Shown: positions 46,890 through 59,034, counted from the stretch's first letter. The stretch is 64,000 nucleotides of DNA from Cyprinodon diabolis (GCA_030533445.1 CM060069.1:25592837-25656836); one strand, 5' to 3'. Notes: generated by a model from the sequence alone, not told the origin. Translations and numbers: made by a program.

Positions 46890-47095
46890 TTGGACTTTGT
46901 TTCCAAGTTAGAAGACATTTCGCTTCCCATCCAGGAATCCAATTCAAAATTCAAGACATTTTGAAATGAAAAGCTTCCTGGATGGGAAGCAAAATGTATT
47001 TAAAGTCCAGTGGATTGTTTTTTTTTTTTTTTTTTTTTTACTTTTATGGAGTGACTATGACCTGGATGACTGAGAATCTTAACTGACAGATATTA
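46890..47095. repeat. Palindromic dispersed repeat
   Basis: Arm 46890-46937 (TGGACTTTG..TTTCGCTTCCCATCCAG) pairs with arm 46973-47010 (CTGGATGGGAAGC..AAAGTCCAG) across a 35-bp loop. The following poly-T and GACCTGGATGACTGAGAATC are usual companions of this repeat in fish genomes, as I recall. Confidence 0.65.
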
Positions 47096-47232
47096 CCAAG
47101 CCTTCATGATAACCTTTGGATGCAATCTAAACTGTCTTTGTGAGGCAAAGCAGGAAAAAATAAGTCTTTAATGAAGAGGTTAAGCATGTAAAGTCCCTAC
47201 TTTTACTTTAAGAGAAACCATTTCCTTGTTCA

Positions 47233-47400
47233 GATAAGACAGAGCTTGAGCTTCTCAGTAACAAAGACTACAGGTGGATATAGGATAAACATATTGAGAA
47301 AAGTACCCACACTGTGGGGTATGGTTGAGGATCTATGATGCTCTGGGTCTGTTTTCCAACCAGATGCATTTGTGATATTGTTAAACTGCATGTCATAAGC
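47233..47400 (+). pseudogene. Tc1-like transposase fragment, degraded
   Basis: Plus-strand reading gives DKTELELLSNKDYRWI then a stop, and later GYG, stop, GSMMLWVCFP. These align with the (S)[14 protein letters not shown] and YGGGSVMLWGCF blocks of Tc1 transposases, the region that starts with the first catalytic Asp. It belongs to a third, older Tc1 type, distinct from the elements at 3250, 39553 and 50141. About 55 codons survive. Confidence 0.65.
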
Positions 47401-47449
47401 TTTTTGAAAAATTAGAGAAGTTTAAATAAAAGAAGATGTGGTGTCACAG

Positions 47450-48130
47450 ATAGATGGATTAATATCAGAATCAGAAATACTTAAATAATCCCAGAGGGAA
47501 ATTACTTTTGTTACACGCTCCAGTTACAGTTTTATACAATATATACACACATCCAACTATACAATATAATAAAGATAAAAAAAGAATAAAAAGAGATAAA
47601 ATATATACACATATCTCTTCTGTATATATATATATATATCTGTAGGTATATCTATGCATATGTAAAAACTAAATCCAAATAAAGTGAAAATCCAAGTAAA
47701 GTGATATGTGGTGTGCAAAAATAGTACATAAATGATAATTACGGGGGGTGGGGTGCATCTGGGTAGGAGGAGTCTTCTGGTCTTTCTGCTGGACCAGTGT
47801 GTCGTGGAGAGGATGTGAGTCATTGTCTAATATGGACTGAAACCTAGACAGCATCCTCCTCTCTGCCACGGTGGTCAGGGTGTCCAGCTGCTCCCCCACA
47901 ACATCACCGGCCCTCTTGATCAGTTTGTTCAGTCTGTTGTTTTCAGCGACCCTCAACCCACTGCCCCAGCATGTGACAGCAAAGAAGAGCGTGCTAGCAA
48001 CAACTGACTCATAAAACATCCTCAGCATCGTCCCACAGATGTTAAAGGACTTCAGCCTCCTTAGGAAGAATAGTCGGCTTTATCCCTTTTTGTAGACCGC
48101 TTCGGTGTTTCTAGTCCAGTCCAACTTATG
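47450..48130 (-). pseudogene. LINE ORF2 C-terminus and 3' end (Rex1/L2-like), broken
   Basis: From about 48118 on the minus strand the reading is LDWTRNTEAVYKKG, stop, SRLFFLRRLKSFNICG, MLRMFYESVVAS, VTCWGSGLRV, NRLNKLIKRAGDVVG and RRMLSRFQSILDNDSHPL. This is the C-terminal domain that follows the reverse transcriptase in a widespread fish LINE. The 3' UTR runs to about 47450 and ends with CAGAATCAGAAATAC-type tail sequence (minus sense GTATTTCTGATTCTG). One stop replaces a Gln codon and the frame drifts after HPL. The 5' end is cut, as is usual for LINE insertions. Confidence 0.78.
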
Positions 48131-48483
48131 TTAAAGTTTCTAGTCCAGTCCAACTTATTGTTTAAAAAATAATTTAAACACAATCCACAAAAAAAAAAAG
48201 AAGATCTGCACAGATCAGATAAACAGATGGCCAAATCAGCATAGAAATGGATTACCAGACTTTAAATAAACATGAGTCACCAGTAGAAAACCTCTTGGCT
48301 AAAATAAGGAGAAGAAAGCATATCCCAGGACTGGTAACAACGGATCCCATTCTCTGTACATTTTGTAAAAAATTATTTTGTTTAATTCTCTTTTTTTCAC
48401 CTGACACATTAAGTAAATCTATATTAAATGCTGTATTTTAATAAAAAAAAATATATATATATTTTAAGGACATTTACAAAGGG

Positions 48484-48640
48484 GGAGTGATTGCCAAGTG
48501 GCAAGGAAGCAGATTATTTGTGGCTTGGAGGTGCTGCAGGATCACTGGTTGAAACCAACGACACTCACAGTGGGCCTCTGAACAAGACCCCTTGCAATGC
48601 TCCATGGGCGCTGCAAAGTGCTTTACGTGATCGGATAAAT
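48484..48640 (+). repeat. SINE-like fragment
   Basis: A head-like TGCAGGATCACTGGTTGAAACC (B-box-like GGTTGAAACC) is followed by GAACAAGACCCCTTGCAA, TGCTCCATGGGCGCTG and CTTTACGTGATCGG. The order resembles tRNA-derived fish SINEs, with strong decay. Confidence 0.45.
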
Positions 48641-49540
48641 GTATGGAACAAACTTTTATTTTATTGTACAATTAGACTCGTGAATAAAGGTTCTTACAGA
48701 ACATCCTTACTGATGTGACATTGAATCTGTAGTTTGTACAAGAGCGTTGTCCGAGTCTGTAGCAGGAAAATAAGCCTTTTCGCAAAACATAGTAAAACAA
48801 ACACTTCTCTCTACTCAATGTTTGCAAATAGAATAAATATGTTTGTCAGACCTCGAGGAAAGACAGTCTGTTGCATCCTCTGGCAGGAGCTTTTAATGAT
48901 ACAGCAGATGCTCTCTTCCAAAGTAGAGCCAGGAATCTGTGATTATTGCTGTTTTCCTAGGTTTTATTTCGATATTAGTTTACTGAGAAGATTTCTCATA
49001 TTAGTAACCTTGGAAAAAATATATAATGCCTTATCTTTTATTGTGATTTATTCATCCAAAGATTTTTCCTTATATTGTTAAACACATCAGGACATACAGT
49101 ACCTGTGAGAAGTTTCTATTAATATCTACGAAGCTCGAAGACCAGTTTCAATGTTTTCATTGAACCAAAGCTGAGCTGGACCTAAGAGAGAGCCAACAAG
49201 ACAGAAACCCCTCTTCTAAATAAGCTACTCCAAGCATGACTTAAATTTTGAGCTGCCCAGCTGGACAAGTTAAATGTCCTTTGGAGAAATTGCTCATAAT
49301 CAATTAATAGAAACATTTAACTAATTTTCCACAGCGACAATGGTTTGAATACTGGACCAACTTTAAAGCAGGGTCATGAGAGAGACTGGAAGAGAGACTG
49401 TTTTGCTGCTAGAGTTTCCAGCTTTATCAAGCAAAGTGGATTAGATAATGAAGAAGAATGACACTACTCAAACTTTACCTGAAACCAATGAGGAAGGTGA
49501 AAAGATTAACATAGTTATTTCTACTTGTACAACTGTTATT
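48641..49540. other. Non-coding DNA, nothing recognised
   Basis: No supported feature. Confidence 0.4.
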
Positions 49541-49549
49541 CCACTTTAT

Positions 49550-50010
49550 CTGCGACCAGGTCGCTGGGGTAGTAGCCTTCCTTCTCCTCCAGACACTGAC
49601 TCCAGCTCTACTGGGAGAAGCTCGAGGAGTTCCCAGGCCAGCCGAGAGACCCTTTATTGTCTCCTCCCTTGGGCCTCCTCCAGGTGGGACATCCCTGGAA
49701 CATCTGGAGGGAGTCATCCTAAAAAGATGTCCAGGCCACCTCAGTCGATTTCTCTTGATTTGTGGAGTAGAACAAGCTCTACTCCAAACTTGTCTTGAAT
49801 GACTGAGTTCCTCACCCTATCTCTAAGACAGTGCAAAGGTACCTATGTGGAGAATGCTAATATCCGCCACTTGTATCTGGGATTTTTTTTCTTTTGGTCA
49901 TGATCCAGATTTCATGACTGTAGGTGACAATAGGAACGTAGACTGACTAGTAGATTAGGAGCTGTGTCTTTTTGCTCTCTCTTCACCATGAGAAACCAGG
50001 GCATTGGAGG
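49550..50010 (-). repeat. Rex3/RTE-like LINE 3' fragment, strongly degraded
   Basis: The plus-strand text runs parallel to 53975-54410: CCAGGCCAGCCGAGAGAC, GGGACATCCCTGGAACATCT, AGATGTCCAGGCCACCTCAG, GAGTTCCTCACCCTATCTC, CTTTTGGTCATGATCCAG and GACAATAGGAACGTAGA appear in the same order. It encodes only broken pieces of the C-terminal domain. It is older than the copy at 53955. Confidence 0.75.
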
Positions 50011-50140
50011 CACCCCTATCATCATTTGTTGATGCACAGATTGGTGCAGGACTTGTAAAAAATTTCCACAAACTGCGAAGTAAAAAAGTAGAACTAAACC
50101 ATTCGTTACCCTAATCCTAACCCACAAAGTAACTGGTATA

Positions 50141-51319
50141 CACTCACCGGCCACTTTATTAGGTACACCTGTCCAACTGCTCGATAACACTTAATTTCTA
50201 AGCAGCTAATCACATGGCGGCAACTCAGTGCATTTAGGCATGTAGACATGGTCAAGACAATCTCCTGCAGTTCAAACCGAGCATCAGTATGGGGAAGAAA
50301 GGTGATTTGAGTGACTTTGAACTTGACATGATTGTTGGTGCCAGAAGGGCTGGTCTGAGTATTTCAGAAACTGCTGATCTACTGGGATTTTCACGCACAA
50401 CCATCTCTAGGGTTTACAGAGAATGGTCCGAAAAAGAAAAAACATCCAGTGAGCGGCAGTTCTGTGGGCGGAAATGCCTTGTTGATGGAAGGGCAACAGT
50501 GACTCAAATAACTACCTGTTACAACCAAGGTGGGCAGAAGAGCATCTCTGAACGCACAGTACGTCGAACTTTGAGGCAGATGGGCTACAGCAGCAGAAGA
50601 CCACACCGGGTGCCACTCCTTTCAGCTAAGAACAGGAAACTGAGGCTACAATTTGCACAAACTCATCGAAATTGGACAATAGAAGATTGGAAAAACGTTG
50701 CCTGGTCTGATGAGTCTCGATTTCTGCTGCGACATTCGGATGGTAGGGTCAGAATTTGGCGTCTACAACATGAAAGCATGGATCCATCCTGCCTTGTATC
50801 AACGGTTCAGGCTGGTGGTGGTGGTGTCATGGTGTGGGGAATATTTTCTTGGCACTCTTTGGGCCCCTTGGTACCAATTGAGCATCGTTGCAACGCCACA
50901 GCCTACCTGAGTATTGTTGCTGACCATGTCCATCCCTTTATGACCACAATGTACCCAACTACTGATGGCTACTTTCAGCAGGATAATGTGCCATGTCATA
51001 AAGCTGGAATCATCTCAGACTTGTTTCTTGAACATGACAATGAGTTCACTGTACTCAAATGGCCTCCACAGTCACCAGATCTCAATCCAATAGAGCATCT
51101 TTGGGATGTGGTGGAACGGGAGATTTGCATCATGGATGTGCAGCCGACAAATCTGCGGCAACTGTGTGATGCCATCATGTCAATATGGACCAAACTCCCT
51201 GAGGAATGCTTCCAGCACCTTGTTGAATCTATGCCATGAAGAATTGAGGCAGTTCTGAAGGCAAAAGGGGGTCCAACCCGTTACTAGCACGGGGTACCTA
51301 ATAAAGTGTCCGGTGAGTG
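50141..51319 (+). mobile_element. Tc1/mariner-type transposon, DD36E group
   Basis: 1179 bp between TA dinucleotides (50139-50140 and 51320-51321). Inverted ends begin CACTCACCGG and match at 25 of 26 positions (one mismatch at base 11). The single gene has one nonsense codon. Terminal sequence and protein differ from both other Tc1 elements here. Confidence 0.93.
50289..51287 (+). pseudogene. DD36E Tc1/mariner transposase with one premature stop
   Basis: ATG 50289 (MGKKGDLSDFELD) opens a 332-residue frame that would end at TAG 51285-51287, but TGA at 51237-51239 cuts it to 316 residues. The lost codon is most simply CGA changed to TGA (C to T at a CpG). Beyond the stop the reading RIEAVLKAKGGPTRY is intact. 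Helix-turn-helix units occupy the first ~115 residues. Catalytic residues are Asp in VAWSDESRF, Asp in YFQQDNVPCH and Glu in LNPIEHLW. I count 36 residues between the last two, against 34 in the other two elements, which places it in the DD36E group (described as Incomer). All catalytic residues precede the stop, so the truncated product lacks only the last 16 residues. Confidence 0.92.
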
Positions 51320-51321
51320 TA

Positions 51322-51493
51322 CATGTTAGCATACACTCTTAAAGCTACCAACTTTGTAGATAAATATGTTTTTTGCTTTTATTTGTAGCAGCACATTTCC
51401 CTATCCTGTGATTCAATGTCTGTAAACTGGGTGTAAGTATATGACTAAAAGGGTACCCTCTTCGCCATATATTTACACTGGGTGTCAATCAGT
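51322..51493. other. Short non-coding spacer
   Basis: Nothing recognised. Confidence 0.4.
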
Positions 51494-51836
51494 GACGGCT
51501 GGTCAATAGAGGGCATTAGGGCACCACCCGACCCACCCAATGATCTTGATTAGGATTAATAAAGTCGTACATGGGCATTAGCATCCCTGCAATACAAAGG
51601 TATAGGAGAGCTCGGGGCGCACAAGAGCCGCGCCCTTAGGTGACAGGAACTGTCATCACAGCCGTAGTGCGGCTGATTGACAGGTTGAGTCACAAGTAAG
51701 ATCCCATTTAAGCAAACCTACCAAGAGAAGCTAGTGTGAAATAATTTGGACCTGATCAGCCGAACATCAAAATGAATCAGCAGTCCAAAGATAGATGGAG
51801 ACGGTACACTCGTTTTTTTTTTTCCAGGACCTGGAA
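51494..51836 (+). mobile_element. 5' fragment of the hAT-like transposon seen at 33420-34941
   Basis: Begins CAGTGACGGCTGGTCAATAG and shares TGATCTTGATTAGG, GGTATAGGAGAGCTCGG, GACAGGAACTGTCATC, CTACCAAGAGAAGCTAG and GATGGAGACGGTACAC with the other copy, in order. It stops at CCAGGACCTGG followed by an A-rich tract, so the transposase body is missing. It preserves the site (AAGCAAAC near 51711-51718) where the other copy was hit by an LTR. Confidence 0.72.
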
Positions 51837-53954
51837 AAAAAAAAAACTTCATATATGACATGAGTTCAATAATATGTTTGTCCAACATGAACAATATTGT
51901 CCTCTCCATTAATTCTGTCACATAGCCCTGATCGGATAATAGCATATGTAATGTTAGTGAGTAATAACGTTCTTAACCCTCTTTTATCAAACTAACCAAA
52001 GCAGTAGTGTTTCATTAACTTGTGTTTATTCACACTGTATTCACATCAGCAACACATTTCAGTAATTGCATGATTAAAAGCTACAAGGAAAACACATTTT
52101 TTCATATACAAACCCTTTAGGAAAGTTCCTACTTGAAATTACCTAATGTAATTTTTCTTGCATGAGCAGTTTTCAACTTTCTGTATGTTTTTTTTTCTCT
52201 TAGTTTTAACCTGAACAAATTAGCCAATGCATTTTTCAAGAAACACCACTCAATATGGTCCAAACAGCAAAGCCTTGCTGTTAATACGCAGACTTGCTTT
52301 CTCTTTATAACTCTTTTCAAATCACATCAGTATGCATGAGCTCTTATATCCTAGTTTCACTAAAATCTGTGGGTCTGGAAACTATCTTTGCCTAACTTGT
52401 AGGTTTTTTCTAGGTTTATTAACTTTAAAAGCTGATTCCCCCAATTTGAATCAGCAACTTCTTAATCATTACAAATCTTTTGTCTATATACTGTAACTTG
52501 TATTTATTTCACTGGCCCACTGAACTGTGCCAAACCTTCTAGATGAATGACAGTAGTCCAAATTCACTGATTGCCTCCTTAACCAACTGCAAGGAAAGGT
52601 TTTGAAATATTTGGTTGACTGCACCTTAGTTTCAGAGACCTGACTCTTAACACTATCCCTCTTGGGAGAATTGAAGAGGGATAAAGAAAGTCTACTAGAT
52701 ATGCAATAGATGAGCTCATTTATGTGCACAGTGAGTCGACCGGGAACCAAGCAGCAGGAAAGCCCTGAATTCATGTTTAAAAGAGACACTTGCTGTACTG
52801 TGTCATAAATTGTTTCTGAACTTTATCCTTATCAATTGTTAATTTTATCTACTTCAAATTCCTTTTCATCAGAGTGAATATATGATCACACTGGTATAGA
52901 CAGTTTTTTTTTATTCATGCAAATAGAACTACTCTGTAGAGGAGCAGTGACAAAGATTCAGAGCATCTAAGTCAAGAGGACAGTTCAGCATTGTGAAACT
53001 ACCTAAATAAAGGTAAGACATTGAACATTGATATGGGAAGAAATTTAAATGAAAGATTCTTGAATGATCCTATATATTGATTTATTGTGGCAATATGGAT
53101 TATTGTGGCAATTATTAGAGTAAAGAATCAAAAATATTTCTGGTATGATCCTTTTAAGATATAACAGGTAATATCTTAGGGGTTGTGTTCCTCTTTTGGT
53201 CTTGTTCCTGAATAACATTTAGGAACAAGAACAAGAACATTTTATAGGCAGACTCAGCTAAAGCATCCACAAACCTGACTGGTTATTTCTTATAAACCCA
53301 ATGCAGATACTGTTTGTCTTTCAAATCGCCTAAAAAATCTACACATATGATCTACAATGTTTCTAACGTTTGAATTAAAGAATAAGCCGTGATAAAAGTA
53401 GGAATAGACTATTACCAGTATTATTCTTCACAGTAAATACACCAATGTTTCATTTTTTTACAAGTATGTTATCAAAAATGGAAAGCATATAATAAAATAT
53501 TTGTTTTATGCAAACACAATGACCATTTTGGGTAGTTAATAAATCAATCTCTCTGGTGATAAAGAAGGGTTCAACAATGCTGCAAAAATTTTAAAAGGTT
53601 TTTTTGAAATAAGTGACATTCATATTTGCAAGAGTGTCTTGGAGTGTTCCTTGCTGCAGAGTTTATGACAGTGTTAAACTGAGCATAGGAGCAGTTTAAA
53701 TTATACAGTGGGAAAAAATTCTCTTAGGACAGCCAATATCCATTGTCGTTTTGAAAATGTATTATATGACAACTGGTCAAACCATCTGCAAAAAAAAATC
53801 TTATCTTATTTTTTGCTCACTTTTTTCAGATTAATTAGCCACAAAGAGACTGTCAACAATACCTTAACAAAGATACTTTAGAAACAGTGAAGTGTTGGTC
53901 TTTTTTACTTTTACACACCATCAATTTCCATATTACTTTTAAGTGGAAATTATC
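51837..53954. other. AT-rich non-coding DNA, nothing recognised
   Basis: No gene, RNA or repeat supported. Confidence 0.4.
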
Positions 53955-54871
53955 CATACATCTTCTTCCGTTTATCCGGGGTCGGGTCACGTGGGTAGCA
54001 GCTTCAGTAGGGAGGCCCATACTTCTTTCTCCCCAGCCACTTGGGCCAGCTCCTCCGGGGGAATTCCAAGGCTCTCCCAGGCCAGCCGAGAAACATAGTC
54101 TTTCCAGCGTGTCCTGGGTCTCCTGTAGGACGTGCCTGGAACACCTCACCAGGGAGACGTCCAGGAGACATCCTAATCAGATGCCCAAGCCACCTCAACT
54201 GGCTCCTCCCGATGTGGAGGAGCAGCGGCTCTACTCTGAGTCCTCCCCGGATTTTTGAGCTCCTCACCCTATCTTTAAGGGAGAGCCCAGACACACTATG
54301 GAGAAATCTCATTTCAGCCGCTTTTATCTGGGATCTCATTCTTTTGGTCATGACCCAAAGCTCATGACCATAGATGAGGGTAGGAACGTAGATCAACGGG
54401 TAAATCGAGAGCGTTGCTTTTTGGCTCAGCTCTCTCTTCACCACAACAGACCGGTACAGCGCACACTTCACAGCAGACGCCGCATCAATCCGCCTATCGA
54501 TCTCCCGCTCCATCTTCCCCTCATTCATGAACAAGACCCCAAGATACCTAAACTCCTCCACTAGGGGCAGTACATCCTCCCCAACCCGGAGAAGGCACTC
54601 TACCCTTTTCCGGCTCAAGCCCATGGTCTCGGATTTGGGGGAACTGATCCTCATCCCGGCTGCTTCACACTCGGCTGTGAACCGCTCCAGTGAGAGCTGT
54701 AGATCACGCCCTGATGAAGCCAACAGGACCACATCATCTGCGAATAACAGTGTGGCAATCCTGAGGCCACCAAAACAGATCCCCTCAACACCTTTGCTGC
54801 GCCTAGAAATTCTGTCCATAAAAGTTATGAACAGAATCAGTGACAAAGGGCAACCTCGTCCGCCTCTAAGT
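53955..54871 (-). mobile_element. Rex3/RTE-like LINE, 5'-truncated copy
   Basis: The 3' end lies near 53955 (plus-strand CATACATCTTCTTCCG, the end of the widespread fish repeat whose intact tail has GATG units). The copy extends to about 54871, where it is cut off upstream of the RGCPLSLILF block. 5' truncation is normal for LINE insertions. The Rex3 name is from memory of the 3' sequence. Confidence 0.82.
54004..54871 (-). pseudogene. Reverse-transcriptase C-terminal half of the Rex3/RTE-like LINE
   Basis: An open stretch of about 289 codons starts at the truncation point (GRGCPLSLILFITFMDRIS) and holds the catalytic box LLFADDVVLLAS at about residue 40-50 (plus coordinates near 54733), EEFRYLGVLF, the thumb region DAASAVKCALYRSVVVKRELS, and IYVPTLIYGHELWVMT. 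The C-terminal QLRWLGHLIRMSPGRLPGE block is the conserved end of RTE-type proteins. Near GDPGHAGKTMFL about 10 residues of the usual Arg-rich segment are missing. Lacking the endonuclease and the RT N-terminus, it cannot act alone. Confidence 0.82.
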
Positions 54872-56289
54872 GAAAATTATCTCAAACTAATTTTTCTTTT
54901 TACTACTCGAAGTAAAAGCTTTTTTACTTTATGCTCGATACAGCCAGAGAAGACTTTAGTCTTTCTGACATTCCAAGCTAGAGACTATATCCAAGATATC
55001 AAAGACCCAAAGACCAATGTGATAGAACAATCAGGCATCAACATTATATTTATTAAGTACAACAAACTCTCTGTTTAAAGTACAATTGATGGTGTTCAGC
55101 AGTTTGTATTTTAAATCACAGCTTCTGCCATTAGTATTATTGTAAATAAACACCAGTTAAGATCATCTTTTTTCTCTGTTATTCAAAATAAAACAAATAT
55201 TGAATTACTTATTCAATTGTAATGGTGCAACCTATGTTAAATGAGTAGTGACTGATTTTTAACCGTTTCAAGTATCAAAACATTAGATTATGCTTATGTA
55301 GTTTGGTTTGGGGGATATATGTTAACTGTTTTAGTGATATACCAATAGATTACAGTATAAAATCATGCAGGATGATAAACTAAAAGGGCTGGCATCAGAA
55401 GATCTAGATTCTGTAAGAGCCAAGAGGTTGAGCAACAATAATGAGGAGCACAGAGTCAAAGTTTGAACAGCCACTCGTGTATTTTTTTTTACACAGAACA
55501 AGTTAAATGATGACCCAATACAAAGTAAATTTGAATAAACCCCCAAAACAAAAATGGTGCGCACAAAAAAGAAATTGTCCGTTGGGGCCCTGAGTTATTG
55601 CAGGTGCACCTGTATGTAAGAGTTCTCAATAATGAAAAAGGGTGTGTATGTGTGTGTATGGTACGCGTTTTCCTCCTAGGTTCTTCGGCTCGCCATCTGG
55701 GATCTCGTTTGGGTCCTGGGAACTCACTGTCCACCAACTAAAAAAACCTGACCTGTTGACAAGGTCAAATATATCCATTACAATTCATCCTCAGGTGTCT
55801 TATCTCAAAATCCCTTTGTAAAAATGCAAATAATGCATTAAATGTTATTTATAAATCTTAACTCAAATCAAATCTCTCTTTTCTTCTAGTTGTACAACAT
55901 TCAAACAGATTTACACTTCTACTGTTTTTTTTATAACAATCAGAATTTTATCACGGTAAGTGATCAATAACAATGAGCTGATAGGATGACTATCATAAAT
56001 GGAATAATAAAGTGCAATTGTAACAAAAGTGCAACATATTTAATAAGCCTATCCAGAGATATAAAAAACATGTGCTTAATTACCCCTCCTGCACTATAGG
56101 CCTTCTAATGCAAAAGGAGACCTGCACCAAAAATTATCATCTGGATTTCCTATAAGGATGTACGCTTACAAAATAGAACAAAATGTTACATATACAATAT
56201 ATCCAATCATTTTCTTAAACACATTCATCAGCAGCTTTAAATAGCATAATATTCCTTGCACTTATATGCTCAAAACACTGCACTATTTT
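54872..56289. other. Non-coding DNA, unassigned; a CpG-bearing patch at 55560-55735
   Basis: Mostly AT-rich. 55560-55735 includes GGTACGCGTTTTCC and CTTCGGCTCGCCATC and may belong with the CpG-rich segment at 56290-56940. Nothing named. Confidence 0.3.
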
Positions 56290-56940
56290 CCATTTCAGTC
56301 TACTTTCACAGTCTCAGAAGACCATATAACTTTTTCTAGCATATTTACCATACACAGAAAAATACCAGAACCCCTAAAGCGTCCCGCTTCATTTCTCACT
56401 GTTGTTCTGGGTTTAAAACCGGGCTCACGTTGCCTCCAGCAATGCCACAGCTCACGAGATGAACGGTAAGAATATAGCCTGTGAGATACCAAGCTAGCGT
56501 TAGCATGAAGACCTCGCCAAGTCATGACATGTATCTCTCGGTTTTTTTTTTTCAACAAGTATCCAACGCAGCTTACCGACGTAGCTTGGCTTCTGCCGTC
56601 GGGTTGTTTTCCTCCCAGCTCATGCAGTTTGAGAGATATTATGAGACTCTTTCGGTTCCTTGCTGAATATCTCCCTCTCTTTCCTTTCAAAACGCTTTCG
56701 CGGCTCGTCTCTGCACACGCTCCTGGTTTTTCCCGCTGATGCAGCTGCGCAGGCTGTGATTGGCTACTGAGAAATAGCCCCCCCTCCACGTGGGGTACCG
56801 TGCTAGGTGATGCCTTTGAATGCCATAGGATATTTTAGCATCTCTGATGTCATGAACTATAAATTAAAGAAAATGACTCTAGCCCTTTTCTCCGTCCCCT
56901 TTTGTCACGTTTTTCCACCTGGGCTACATCAGCCACCCCC
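56290..56940 (-). promoter_or_regulatory. CpG-rich segment with promoter-like words
   Basis: On the minus strand a CCAAT box (TAGCCAATCACAGC near 56757-56770) precedes CpG-rich sequence (GACGAGCCGCGAAAGCG, CAACCCGACGGCAG) and a splice-donor-like ACGTCG/GTAAGC near 56575. This resembles a promoter with a short 5' exon, but a long LTR could look the same. A 164-codon minus-strand frame crosses it without a recognisable domain. No downstream exon was found. Confidence 0.3.
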
Positions 56941-59034
56941 AAGAGAGAGGCGGTAGCTACTGCATCTTCAGACGTATAAGGGTCATGTAGTCTCCTCTAA
57001 GACACTTACTACCCTACTGTATGGTCTTTTACTTTGCAGCTCTTAGGCAAAGAAACTTTCTCTAGATTTATTCTGCTTTAAAAGAGCTAAACTCTCCAAA
57101 CAACTATTTTAAAAGATAAACAGAGCCAAAGGTGCAGGATTTGTTTAATAGAAATCTTTTAAAAAGTCATCCTTGCTTATTGTCTTTAAATTACCTCCCT
57201 TTCAGAGATCTTAATGTGATAGATACATTAAATTATCTTTCACAGTGCAAAGATCCCTCAGGCTCTTAAAACAGCAGTTTTCTCTGTCGTTTCACCAGAC
57301 AAAAACACCATCATATTTTATTTTAGCTCTATTCACAGTTAACAATCATCTGCTGATGTTCATCTCATGAAAGACAAAATGTGCAAAAAATATTCTTTAA
57401 TGTGTCTAGAAAAAACTATACCGTTGTGTGAAAGCTTTAATGTTAACAGTTTTCTCTTAGAGTAAAAGGACTGTTTTCCCATGTCTCCTAGTTAATTTCC
57501 TATTCATTACAGGATTGTATTTTCAAAATCTGAGGATTCAGCTGTTTTGGAAAACAGCTTCTATGTGTTTTCCCTCCCCCGTTCTTTTTTTTTTTTCTGA
57601 AATTGGCATGAACAGCAGCACTTGTGACTCCTTGGTTTCTCCAAAACATGTCTCAGACAGAACCTTGATGAGTGATTGAGACAGTTTTGGTTTATACTTA
57701 GTCTCAAATTACCTTTCAAATGAAAGGTTTTGGTTCATTTTCTCAAGCTCAAAGTATAATTGTGGAGCATAGGTGTTTCTTTTATCTTCTGAAGCTGTCT
57801 TTGTTGCTCTTTAAACACCCCACATCCCTGTCAGAGAGTTAATTGGAAAATTAAGTGCAGGATTGTTTGCTTTCTCTACAAAGTATTGTAACAGTTTCAT
57901 TAATCACCACTTTATTTTTTAAATCCTTCCCACTGTTCCCAATCTTTATAGTGATCTATGCTTCAAGTAAGACCAATTTCTTTTTCCCTGACTCCACCAT
58001 CTGTTTCTTTATGTCTCTCTCATATAGTTCAGCCTTAACATGTTGACACTTTAAACCACCATGATGATTTAAGTTTCCATTGCTAGGAAATCAAAAATTA
58101 GACATATTTGTTGTTGAGTGTTATTCAGGTTTGATATATCAAATGTTTTTTTTTATAAGCTATACATGAAACTGGACCTGGAAGATGGTCAGGTTATCAC
58201 AGAAACTGAGAAGCTTCCCTGCAGAGTGGAAAGCAAACCCAAATCTACAACTGAAGCAGCAGCTATGACAGCTCAGACAGGCAATTAGTGAACTTAAAAA
58301 TCCTTTATGCTCATTTACTACAATTTAAATCAAGTTTAACATAGTCGTCTTGTATCACAATATCTTTAGTGATCCATATTTGTGCTTTTAGTGTGGTAAG
58401 TGTCTAAAAACTCACTTGAATTGCTAAAATTATTGGTTTTTATTGTTGTTGATTTTTAGTTTAAAATATGCTTTAAAGAAATCTCCAGTTAATATTTGGA
58501 GGGAATTTGCTGTGACCATGTAAAACTTAGCTCTATGTGCTGACAGTACCACAAATATCCTAATGTTAATCCAACAATCTAATACTGCTTTTTCTCTTTT
58601 TTCCTTTTTTTTTGCATTTTGTTAATTGATACATCAATTTTCATTTATTCACTTATTAATGTATTCATTTTCACACCACAGATATTGTATAACTTATATT
58701 GGGAATACAGTAAAGGTCCCAGCCCAGTAGCTTCTTAGGCCAGACTGGAGCTCTTTTACCCCCTTATTAGGACATTTTGCATAGGTGGGAATGGACTAAA
58801 ATAAACCTTGGTCAGGACAAAACAACTTGACTGGACTAACTTTTTGAACTGATCTTGGTCATGCAAATCAACCACAACCTAACCCAACTACAGGGAAACC
58901 ACTCCTTTTGGGATAAAACAATAAATTGTAGCAAGGCCTGTAGCAACAGTGGATACTGAATTAAAATAATTCCTGATCCTTGGTGAGTCAGGGGAGTAAA
59001 GCACATAATCTCCGTGATACACATTCTTTAGAAG

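Noticed and set aside
54041..55078. Several plus-strand frames of 88-183 codons
   Set aside because: Antisense readings of the Rex3-like reverse transcriptase; no independent features.
56295..56789. 164-codon minus-strand frame
   Set aside because: High CpG sequence has few stops; the product shows no domain and runs through the promoter-like words.
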